Assembly: GCA_964036045.1 (NCBI GenBank)
Contig: OZ038378.1
Location: 165,020,549-165,084,548, forward strand
Length of the DNA stretch: 64,000 nucleotides
Direction: 5' to 3'
DNA from: Eutreptiella sp. 'Long Island Sound 2002'
Taxonomy: Eukaryota; Euglenozoa; Euglenophyceae; Eutreptiales; Eutreptiaceae
The translations under genes were made by a program, and so were the position numbers. Below the pieces are notes generated by a model, which saw nothing but the letters and a program-made list of their open reading frames with translations, did not search any database and was not told the DNA's origin. Below, in pieces: positions 11,301 to 23,300 of the stretch. How positions within the stretch are numbered: the stretch's first letter is position 1; each line of letters starts with the position of its first letter.

Positions 11301-14300
11301 CTTGATCTTTTGTTGTCTTGCATATGTGTGGGTGCAGTGCTTGCATACAGGTGTGTGTCACCGTAACCCCAGACAACCACAACATTCCTTGACAGCTGCA
11401 ACTGGACCCAAATACTTTGAGACACCTTTAGACCTTAAGACATACCTCCATATGAACACAAAAATGTGGTGTGCCATCACATGCTACTGTCGAACCAAGA
11501 ACCGGCAAAAAAGGCAAGTTTCGTGGTATGAAAAGTGGGGTCCACATGGAAATTTGGCTTGGATCCATGCGCCTTGGCCTCTGCACTCCTGGATTCTTTT
11601 TCATTTGCACGTTTTGTGTATTTCATTGCATGTGGGCGAAGGGACTGCGGGGCATTGGAGCGTGTGGCACTCTGACCTTTCAAGGGGGACGGGACCCCTC
11701 GCGAAATTGTCCCCAGGCGACCCCAGCCCCGCCCTGTGTACGGTGAGGAGCGGCCGCAGTGGGTAGCCCTAAAGAAGGTGGCACTGCTGTGTTGATCCGT
11801 GTGCATGCCCTTGAGGAAACACATTTGGGGGTGGTAGGCGGGCGGTGTCATTTTGGCTGAGTCGGCACTGCCGCCAAGCCGCGCCGCCATTGATTGGCGT
11901 GCCACTGCATTCGGTTGGCGTGCCACCACATTCGGTTGGCGCACAACCGTCGTCGGTTGGCCCCTCACCGCCGTCTCTCGCCTCCAAGCAGCCGGTGATG
12001 GCCGTACCTGCTGGTAGTTCAGCTTTTCTGCGTGAAGTTCCACGAGTGACCGGGCTGCTAGACCCCCCCGTGGCGGCACTTCGGGGTCAGCATCCATTTG
12101 AGGTACACCGCTCCCCTATCCATGAAGGCCGACGCCCGAGCAGCACCCGCAGCGGCGGCAGCGGCGGCATCCACTCCGACCGCGAGGTCCGCAGCGCGCA
12201 GCAGTTCAAGGCGCTCAAGGCGAAGGAGTGGAGCGCGCTGCGGCGCAACGGGCGCCTGCAGGCCGCCCTGGAGGAGCTGTGGGACTGCCTGCCCAAGAAC
12301 GCGGCCGGGCAGGTGACCAAGAAGACGTTCTTCACCTTCTCCTCCAAGTTGCGCGCCTGGATGGACCCCGGGCTCCGCACCAACTTGAAGGTCCCATCCC
12401 GACATGCCGCGGGTATCCGGTGGGGGCAACCGAGTTTCGTTAGGAACCCGCCCCCGTCCCATGTGCCACTCAGTAGTATTTGCGCTTTGTTTTCCCTTTT
12501 GGGAATGAAATGTCCACAGTCGGACACCACAGTGTCCGCGGCAAGGCGGGTTAGCCCATCATACAAAACAGTCACCCACATCCCACGTACATATGGTCAG
12601 CATGTGAACAGCTGCAGAAAATAGCCAAGAAATATTAGAAAGTCGCACTAAGCACTTCTTGCTGGTGGTGTCTACAATTAGCGGACCATATCTTCCAAAA
12701 GGGGAGCGAGACGCACCGTGCGTCTTTTTTATTCAGATAACTTACCTGACCCTGTTGTTTTGGCTGTTGCTCCCTGAGGTGCTTGTTGCTGAGGTGGTAC
12801 CCCGTTTCAGCCTAAATTCTGCATTAATCCCTGTTGAGCCCTCAGGAGGACCCACGTCATTGGGGGGTACCGGCATGCTGCTGAAGCCACGCTGAGGGAA
12901 AGTTCAGCCATAAATCAACAAGAACTGAGTGTGGATACGGCGGACTGGCCCTTGGGGAATAGCATGGGCGGGCGCTCTGAAAAATGGCATCCCACCAGGG
13001 GCGCATCGACTCTCAGCTGTTGGGCATAGGGTTAGGTTTGCCAAAGGGGCCAAGGGGGGGTTTCCAAGGGCTGATTTTTGGTGTTTTTTGGCCATTTGCC
13101 ATTTTTCAAACCCTCTCCCCCATTTAGAACTTTGCGCAAAGCATACTGCAGTTGTGTTGTAGAGGGCTGCCCTCTCCGTTGCTACCTATCCTAGTGTCAA
13201 CACCTGTGCTCTGTGTGCACGCCAAGATGTCAAAACATGTTTTTTCTGCGGCCTTTCTATCAAGCTGAAAGAAATGAGAGGTCATGTGACCAACCATTTG
13301 CTCAATGCTGACACCCTTTAGGATGCAACACACCAAGGAAATTTGGCTTCATGTGGATTTTGTGGTGCTACAAATGGCAGATGCAGCATACAACTAGCGT
13401 GCAGAGTCATCCAACGTACATCACACCGGAAACCCAAAACGTACCGTGCAAGTGCCCAATCTCAGTGTGTTCATCCATAATTTGGAGGCTTGGAGTACAA
13501 CGGTATGTGGCAGAAGCACAGCCTTGGATTCTAATGAACGACCTGGCTGTGGATGATAGTTGGTTTGTGGAGCAGACCAATGCACGCCGAAAAAAGGAAT
13601 GCAATGTCAAGGGACGGTCAAACAAGGCCCCGGCAAAATGCATTGAAATTCCTGAGATGAAACATGAAGCCGTGGCACCACCCATGGTTACCGATATGGT
13701 GTCTAGTACGGATGGTGCCTTGAGGCACCCAACTTTTCATGGGTGAGGGTAGGGGCACATCAACTCTAAAATTGCGGACATGGGGACTATTTCATCAATT
13801 TTCACCCTAACTTGGGGTTTGAAAAAAGGGGGACCGGGTTATGCTTGGATTTTTTAAGGTAATTGCGGACAAAGGCAAAACGGTGCAATGATTTTAAATC
13901 AGCAAGGACGCGGTGGCTTCAGGGGTCCACTTGAGGAGCGGGTCCCTCCACTCTAGGCACATCCCACATCCGAAAAGATTGTATTTGCTCCTATCGAAAC
14001 CCAGTAGGAACAAGCTGTGCCCTGTGTCCGCTTGTGTAGGCCACGGCTCCTCCCCATCACGTCTGACGTTAGTGGCAAGTCCAACCCATCCCTAACCTAC
14101 CCAAGTGCCGTCTTCAAAGCACAATGCCCCCCCCCCCCCTGCCCTTGACACACTCACTGAGCGTTAGGGGCAGCCCCCCAAATCACTCGCTCATGAGTGC
14201 CCTTCACAAGGGGACAACGGCCGCCCGGTCCACAGCAAATGGATGCAAATGCAAATGCAAAAAGGGGCAGAGTAGGCATTGTCACATGCCCCCACGTGCC

Positions 14301-17300
14301 CTTGACGAGGCCATGAGCCGGTCCTCTTGGGCCACCACCCGTGCGCTCAGCACGTGATTGGGGATTTCCGCAGCCTCAACCAATGGTGGTGGCTGCATGA
14401 CTCCGGCACCAAACAAATCCATGGCTGAGTCGCGAACCTTCTGAAGGTGTGGCTGCATTGCCGCCCCCAAAGAGTGCCCCATCATGGCAGGGTAGGTGGG
14501 TCCCATGCAGCACAACGCCACGGATATCAGTGCGCGGGTGCGCGGCAGGGCTTTGGGGGCGTGCTTGTGCACTTGTCACCGTCCCCAATGAGACCACAAG
14601 TGGAATGCGGTGCCCCCACGAAGGGCCATAGCTTGGGATGCCTTCTTCTGTCACACGTCTTCTTGTTTGATCTACTTGCACACTGTACATGGCTGTTCCT
14701 CGTGATCACATTTGACCCCTGGCAAACGTCAGTGGCAAGTCCAGTTGCATCCCTAACCTGCCTGGATGTTCAAAGCACGATGTCCCCCTCAGGGTTTTTC
14801 CCCTTTTTGTTCCCGCAACGGCCCCTCCCCTTTCTGCTCTGATTCACCTGAAAACTTGCGTATAGGGAAATTTTTCCATTGACCTGAAAAAATTTTCCCC
14901 GCACCTTCGGTGCATATCACACAGAGCGTTCCATGGGTTCTCTGTGTTCATGGTGTTGCAGAAGACCTTGACACAACGCTCATTATCTGCGAATTCCACT
15001 CCTCGGTCCAACCGCCGCCCCTCGTAGCATGCGAAATCGTAATTATTGTGTTCTCTTTTATTTTAGGTCTAAGGATAGACTCACTGGACAGAAGAGACAG
15101 AAAGCATACAATGACACCCAAAAGCATGTTCCACACTGTTTTTGAGCGCACCAATGGCAACGCCGTACAAATGTGTTGCTATGGTGCGGGAAATGGCAGC
15201 CCCAGACCACCACGTGCTGTCTGTCGCATGTCTGTCATATGAATGTCATGCAATGCAGTTAACCGTTTGTGCAAACAAAACAAAGGGCTGGTAATGGCCG
15301 ATAACATGCAATGTGCCGCTTGATTGTGTTTGTTTTGTGTTGGTGAGGTGAGGGAACCCTGAATTGGCCTACAAGGATGATTTTGCTTCGTTTCCCACAA
15401 CATGATATTTCCATGTACTGAATGGGTCATAGTCCAACAATCTATCGGGTGCGTTCTGGCAGGGGGTACCCTCCCCCCTGGATCCCCCACCCCCCCCGCT
15501 CAAGCAAAGCCCTGCCCCCCCCCCCCCCTCCCACCCTGGTACACTCACTCAGCCTTTAGCCCAGCCGCTCATGAGTGCCCTTCATAAGGGAAAATGGCTG
15601 TTTGGTCAAGGGCAACAGAATACGGCAAACGGTGATCATGGAATGCATGGTGGGTGATGCCAAGACCACAAGGGGAGGGGCTCTGGGCACATGATCCCCC
15701 CCGGCTTGCTCTCTGACAAATAGGCACCCGGTGGCAACCATGCAGACCCACAAGAAGAGGGCGCCTCGACCACTGGATATTTTGTTGGGAGATGGTTCGG
15801 GGAGATGAATCTTTTCGGGGAGGGTTTGGGAAGAGAAGATTTGACAATCTACAAGTTTTTTTTACCCCAAACATATGCACACCGTACTGATCAGTACAAT
15901 TTGATGACCAGTTTGAGGTGTTCTTTTTTTTCTCCACGTTCTGAAGCCACCCCCCCCTCCACACACACACATACACACACACACACATAACAATCCACTC
16001 AGGCGCCATACCCTCCACCACCTCATTTAGTGGTTGCTTATCAGCTTCGCTTGATTTGCTTGTATGGCTTGCCCCCTCGGTAGACGGGTCGCAGGGAACC
16101 CCCCCCCCCCTCTACCCTGCCCAGGCACCTTGCCTGTTCAGGCCGTGTCCTGTGAGGCGGATCGCCCCACTCCTTCATGATGACACTCCATTGCTCTTTC
16201 TGGGGCTGTTCGCAACCTCAGCTGCGCTACGGTCATCGTGTCGCAGTGGCTGGTCTCGGTTTCTGCGACTGCATGCGCGCGCAGGGCGCCCCCATTCAGT
16301 GGGGAGGGGGGCCGTCCCACCCCATTTTATGCACCCCCCCCCCCCCCCCCACAAGTACCACCTAACATCAAAGTGTTGAGTTCCTGAGTGAAATTTTTTT
16401 CTCAGTAAAGATGAAAAATTTTCCTTTAAATTGGTTTACTGATTAGATTGTTTTACTGAATTTTACCTCGTTTCTACTGGGTTTTACCACATTTTACTAA
16501 GTTTTACCTTGTTTCTGCTAAGTTGTACCATATTTTACTAAGTTTTACCTCGTCCGGTCCTAAGTCTTCCCAAACACCCGCCATTCTCTTATGGAACGCC
16601 CCTCGTGCCCCCACATCTGCGGCCTTCTCCCTGCACAGGCCCTCCTGGCCATCGTGGAGGAGAGCTGGATCCTCACAGCCAAGTCACGCACGACCCTGAC
16701 CAAACCCATGGTGGGGGATTTCCTGCTGCAGCTGGCGATGGGGCTGTGTGGGTCCGATGTCGAGGACCTGGCGTACTTCCTCAAGATGGCCGTCCCGGTG
16801 CTGCAGGACAGCCAGATGCCTTCCGGCCCAGCGGCTCCCACCCACAGGCCTGTGGCGGAGAGGAAGCTGTTGCAGGCCCAGTTCGGGAGGATGGCAACGT
16901 ATTTTGTGGTGGGAGGTGTGTTTGGCAGCAACTGCCACTGACAGGATGCATTGGAGGTTCCCCCTGGCGTTCGGAGGGTGCCCCTTTCTTGCCCATCGTA
17001 CCCCCTCCCCCCCTTTTTTGTTAAGAAGCACCCTCAGGGAGCACCCAAAGCAACCGCTCAATGGCCGCCGGTTACCCTCCAACGGCCGTCAGTTACCCTC
17101 CGACTGCCTTTGGTTGCCCTCCAACCGCCGCTGGCCACCGCCCAACGCCGCTGTCGGTTATGCCCGAAGACGATTGCACCCATTTCCCTCCCTATTTCTG
17201 TTTTTTTTAGGGACCGCCCTGGAGGGGAAAGGGTACCCCACCCAGGCACCGCCCTTGACGGCCGGTCTTTGTGATGGGACACCCAATGAACCCACCCTCC

Positions 17301-20300
17301 TGAAGCTCTTTGTGGATGCCTTTGCTTCACAAGGGCAGTCTTCCAGGGGCCCGGAAGGACAGTCTTCCAGGGGCCCCGGGAGCGGGAAAAGGTTTGCGTG
17401 CATGCAGACGGGGGCAGGAGCGCCGTGGAATGCAACACTTTCAAGGAGGGCCCGCCCCCTTCCCTCCCCCCGGCCCAAGCCCTCCCCTGGCCCGCCCCCC
17501 CCCCTCCGCATCCCTTCCCCACCACAACCGTCTGCAAAAGACGAAGTGTAGAAACGGGTCGGGAGAGGACCACAAGCGCGACAGACACCCCCTCCCCGCA
17601 GGAACGCCTAGACCTTGGGTGGGGTTTAGCGGTCAGGGTTTTTTCGTTGATTGGCCCCATACATAAGGCTAACATTTCCTTGCCACCTTCTGCTGCCGGC
17701 GCTTCAGATCTTGTTTCCAATCTTTCAACTGGCCCGCCGGCAGGATAACATGCACACGCACACGCGCGCACCCCCCCCCCCCCTGCCCCCCTTCTCTCTC
17801 TCTCAGTGTGTGTGTGTGTGTGTGTACACGCGTGCGCGCGTGTCCACTACCAGCCACGAAATTGCCGGACACCTGCCATGGCAGTTGTTGGCCCCATGTA
17901 TGGTCAGTGCATGACCGTCGGGTGGCCCGAAGCCGCTGTCTCTTGGCTCAGAAAGGCCGGCATTAGCCTCCGATTGATGCCAAGTGTGAGGCACAAGTCT
18001 AGACCGCTTGGGGTGGCGAGGGGCGTTTTTTCGCAGGAAATGTCTTCAACTGGTCTATTGGGATTGGGGTGAGAGCTATTCGAAGCGTCGGGGGCAGGCC
18101 TCAGTACAGGTGTCAGTGACCCCCGGCTTCACCACCTGTCAGCGGACGCCTCACGGTCTTCTTCCTCTTCAGACGCCGCACTCGAGCGACGGTTGTTGAT
18201 GGTCAACGGACGCTGGTTGGGCGGTAAGGGACCACAGGCAGAGGGTGCTCTGTTGAGGGGTGGGTGCGCCGGGGCCTTTTTGCTGATTGACGACAGCTCT
18301 GGAGGGGGTGGCAGTGGGCCGCTCTGGGTGTCCGTGTTCCGCTACATTTCCACAGATGGAGAAGGTGCAACCAATTTGTTGGCCGGAGGGTTGCCGCAGG
18401 TCTGTACTCTGTGCCCCGGGACTGTGGGGCTCACAATCGTGGCGTCTTGGGACAGGCCGCTGGGCTCTATGGAGGCATCCTGGCCCCCACAGGCCTGCCA
18501 GACCGAGGGGGGCAGTGGTCTGGAGGTGGTGCTCATTGGTACGTCCCAATGTCTATTGACAAGCCCGAAAACAACAAGTCACCTGCGGCATTGCCCCGCC
18601 CCTCCTCTTGCACTTCGTCCCCCCCGACACCTCCCGGTCAAGACCGGCAGGGTAGACCGCGCATGCCTATGCCGATGGAGTCCACAGTTCCTGAGCAGGT
18701 GCCAGTGGCACAGTGGTCAGTCCGCATGTAGTCGGGGGGGGGGGGGGCGGCCGGGCCCGGTCCTTGTATGCGACACCCCCCAGTCCCCCCCCCCCCCCAG
18801 GTTTTGAGAGATAGTGGTGTTGGGGCCATGGCGCCAACGGCGCCGAAGTTTTTTTGTGCATGCTTCCCTTTCATTAAACCATCCATGTTTTGAGCGCCAA
18901 ATTAGCAAGACGATGCAAACGTCGTTTGTTGTAAAGTGAATGATCACCACAACCACTGTGGACACACCTACCCATCTGCAGCCCCTGCTTCACAACAGCC
19001 ACCAGCAGCTTCCCCAAACCCGCACCAGACACACATCCCCCCTGGAGGTATGCATGTGGTAGTAGTGGGTCGCGCGTAGGCCCCCCCACCTTGGGAACCC
19101 CCCCCCCCACACACCCTCCGGCCGACCCCCCCCCCCCCCACACCCTCCAGCCGACCCCCCCCCCCCCAACTGCCCCCCCCCCCCTCCAGGTTTTAACAGA
19201 TAGCTGGGGGGGGGGGTGTCGCATCAGGACCGGTTGTAGTCGCCCCCCCATGGGGGGGGGGGGTTATGCAAGTGCATATTTTTGCCTAATTTTGCATAAT
19301 GGGCTTTGGGCCATAAGTTGCATAATCTTGCACAATAATGTAAGCATGAATCTGATGTTGGTTCCATTGTTGGTACTCTGTCTGCTGTTGTGTGCGTGTG
19401 TGTAGTGCATGCAAATGTGAATTCTCTGGCGGACAACTGGGATGTAACGGCGTCGCAGCTGCCTCGCAGCCAGTTCCAAGATGTTATTTGTGTTTTTCAT
19501 TCATGTGTTTGGCAGGTAGCATGGATGCAAAGTATGGGCATGGTTTGCCGAACTATGCACAGCGTTCGACCAACATGCTCCTGTTCAATGGTGACGTGGA
19601 GGGCGGGATCGATGTCCCTTGAGACCACCTTTGTTCGGCGATAAGAAGCCATGGGTAGCTGCACATTATTGGGCCACAGCCACTGTGTTCAATGATACTT
19701 CTGAGCCCAGGGTGTAGGGCATTGCTTTGCCTCTTCTTTGCTTCTCATCACTTGCATGGTGTTGCACACTTCGGCATAATTTTGCATTGCAGAATTGGAG
19801 GTACCAATTTCCATAACACCCTCCCTGCTGTAGTGTGAATCAGCCGGAAGTACTGATGACCAGGATGTGCTCAGTGATGCCTGTGGAGTCACAGGAGTTG
19901 CCACTGTGAAAGCGACAGCTCACCGGATTCCGATGGAGGGAGATGAGCTGACCTGTGGCAGCATGAACACAGCGCAAGAACCAGAGCCGTAGGCCAGCCG
20001 GACCATTGTTCTAAGCAAAACAAGGTCAGGTAATTCAGCTGTCATCCATATGACGCCTGAAGTAGAGGTGCTTGGTTCGAATCCTGCTGGAGCCACAAAC
20101 AGGAACACAGTGTCCTGGGCGCTAGGGTGTCTGTGACCCCACGAGCCGGAAGGGATGCTGCGAGGGATAAGGAGCGTAATTTTACGCTGGAGCTTGGAGC
20201 ACGCCCAACTACCTTACCTTACCTTACCTTACCTTACCTTACCTTACCTTACCTTACCTTACCTTACCTTACCTTACCTTACCTTACCTTACCTTACCTT

Positions 20301-23300
20301 ACCTTACCTTACCTTACCTTACCTTACCTTACCTTACCTTACCTTACCTTACCTTACCTTACCTTACCTTACCTTACCTTACCTTACCTTACCTTACCTT
20401 ACCTTACCTTACCTTACCTTACCTTACCTTACCTTACCTTACCATTGTTCTAAGCCATCAAGCACATTAGACTGATTGGGTGATGACTGAATGGCCTGTG
20501 TTGTGGGCGTGTTCAGCAGCTGTGCATCCATTGCGTCATGGCCCCCGTCTAGCGTGACGTGTGGGTCAACACCCCAAGGTCACATTCCCAGGGAGGGAGC
20601 AGGGTGTACCGCAGCGAGTCTGTGGACAAACGCCTGGAAGCCCCAAGTGTGACCCCTGGGTCAGGGAGGAGGGAGGTCACACGGCGCCAATGGGTACATG
20701 GACCCCCCTCGGCGCCTAGGCACACTGCCGGTCCCACACTGCCTCTGGCCCTGTGGCTCCCCGAAAGGAGGCCTAGGCATGTGACGCAGAATGCAACCTT
20801 CAGGCGGGGCGCTGCCTTATCACCCGTCGTTCCGTTTTTTTTGTGCTCCTGATGCAGCGCCCAACCGGTCAAACCTTCTGCTGCCCTCCAACCGCCGGTG
20901 GCCACCGCCCAACCACCGTTGGTTATGCCCTAATATGATGACTGAATGTATGGTCACCCACTTTCCTCTTTTATTATCCTCCTTTACTATTTTTTTTTGG
21001 GGTGGGGGGGCTCCTGGCGGCTTTGGCACGCCGTTGGAGGAATTTCGCCAGTAGTATGTTTGGACATGTAGTGTGGTATCATAGCCGCGGCCATAGCCTG
21101 TCCTTTGTAGAGAGCAATGGTGTCAACAGATCAATGTGCACCTCAGCAGGGGCTCTTACGTGTTGGGCCGGACCCCCACCCCCCTCCCTTAGGACCTCCC
21201 AACCACACCAATGGTCAACAATCAGGAACAACCAATTTGGGCACCAGCGGCACCCAGAATTTCTTTTGGCCTCTGCAGACAACGTAGCGAGGACTTTGAT
21301 ATCGATCACCCACCCCTCCTGGAGCCCCCTGCCCACTGTGCAGGGGTTATGGTCCGGAAGTGAGCTGAACTGCACCCCCTCGTGGTTACCCCCCCCCCCC
21401 CTGGTGCCATTTTGTGGACAAGTACTCCAAATGGCCCTTGAATGGTTCTCTTTGTTTAAGGGAATCACTCCACGCTTGGACCAAGGGAGCCCCCTTGAGG
21501 GAGCACCTTGTCTTCAAGTCACTGGTGCCCATTCATTTCTCCAATGGGCCCCAACATCCACACAATTTGGTGTGGAGTCAGACACAACTTGGTGTGGAGT
21601 CAGGACGCTTGGCAACAGCATACGCAATGCTGGCAAGTGCCCCTCCCCTACTCCAACGCGTCCCTGCCGGCAGCTCCACATCCTCTGTGCAGGACTACTC
21701 GCCACTGAGGCCAGACAGCGCCAAGGGTCTGAAGCGGGATGTTGGGCACGGCGGCTCGGGCCCAGACAGTGCCAAGGGTGGCTCAGGCCCAGACAGCGCC
21801 AAGGGTCTGAAGCGCGATGACAGGCGCGGCAGCTCACCATCACACTTGCGGGAAGCGTGCTCCAGCGCATCGAGTGAGTATGGGCGCCCGATGGAGCAGG
21901 AGACGGGCTGCCTGCCGGAGGTGGAATGGGACGGTGTGATCTGTGATGAGGGGCATGCACAGGGACCCAACAGGAACACTCGGCCAGGCCGTTGCTTCGT
22001 GGCGGGACAAGAAACCAGCTCTAGGGGGTGGGTGGGTGGGTGGGTTAGAGGTTGTGTACCTAAAAATGTGCTCCAATTTCGGGCCCCTTGAATAAATTCC
22101 TTTTCTTTTCCTGAGAAAAGTGCTCCTGATGTTGGGGGGTGGGATGTGGGGGTTGTCTCTTTTTCTTTGACTGAGGATAATCATGCTTGGTGCTCAGGAA
22201 CCCTGTGGAAACACGCATACCAATGGGTGGACACCACAGGGAGGTCCCAACACTCAGACAGACGTTCACACTCTGAGCACCTCATTCTGTGCTGTAGGAC
22301 CCTTGGAAGCCACAGTGACATTGTCGCGAAACTGGGACAAAGAAACCAGATTGGCTGACGGTGGTTCTTATAGCGGTACAAGCACGGCTTTAATCAGTTT
22401 TCCAAATTGCTTGATTTTTTTTACACCGCGCGCTGAAGGACTGTGATTGCATGAGCGCCAACAAACCATGTTATGGACAGCGCATGCAATCGTCACTGTG
22501 AAGTCTGGGGCTCGCGATACACCTTCGTTCACATGTGCTCTGTTATTCAACACCTTCCGCCCTCCATCCTGCCTGGGAGTTAAAGTGGGGTCCCAGTCTA
22601 CACAGCCCAGGCCATGCCACCAGCTAGCCTGGAAAAATTCGTCACAGGATCAATCATCAATGCTATGCCATTCCCATTCTCTTTGGTATATTTTCTGCTC
22701 AGCGTGTCCACATGGATGCAAGTCGCTGCATTGTGCCACCATCCAGTGTCTGTGCTTATGCCATGAAAATTGCCATCAATAAGTGCTGTAGCAGAGCTGC
22801 ATGGTGCGTAGACGCCTCCATTCAATAGGCTGTTGTGCAGGCTTGACACTTCCACACTGCTCCAACCCACCCATGCCAACGGGGCAACAAGCCCCCTCCC
22901 CGCCTGGGCCCCACTGTAGGGCCTTGGTGGGACACACACCCATTGCAAAGCGCTGCCTAGGCCCCGCCGCAGGGCCTTGGTAGGAGAATGGTGGTGCCGG
23001 CGTGGACGTCAAGGGGAAGTCAAGGGGAGAAGCAGCACTGGTGAGGAGCGGGACAACTCTCACCTAGCAAAACTAATTGGTATATGTTAACTGTGCCCCT
23101 CCCCCTCAAATCAGAGCCAGAGCAGCCCCCCCCCCCCCCCCCCAGGGTGGGCGCGCAGCGCCCCATATGCAATATGCAAGAATAAGCACATTTTATGCTG
23201 AGTGCCACTCCCATGTACCCGTGGACCCCAGGAATTGCGGTCTGTCGTCTGCACACACCGTCTACCCCAAGTAGATGCGGTGTGCTCATTGGAGACATTG

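Noticed and set aside
14282-14690. Minus-strand ORFs of 96 and 104 codons (e.g. [20 protein letters not shown])
   Set aside because: Helical-looking composition, but overlapping frames in a repeat region (family 3) and no splice partners or known motif.
17058-17771. 237-codon minus-strand ORF
   Set aside because: Antisense of the CAACCGCC minisatellite and poly-C tracts.
20017-20110. Functional tRNA gene
   Set aside because: Box B is perfect but the T-stem and acceptor do not pair; it is the head of a SINE with target duplications.
20127-20475. Plus-strand ORFs made of repeated TLPYL
   Set aside because: Direct translation of the (CCTTA)n SINE tail.
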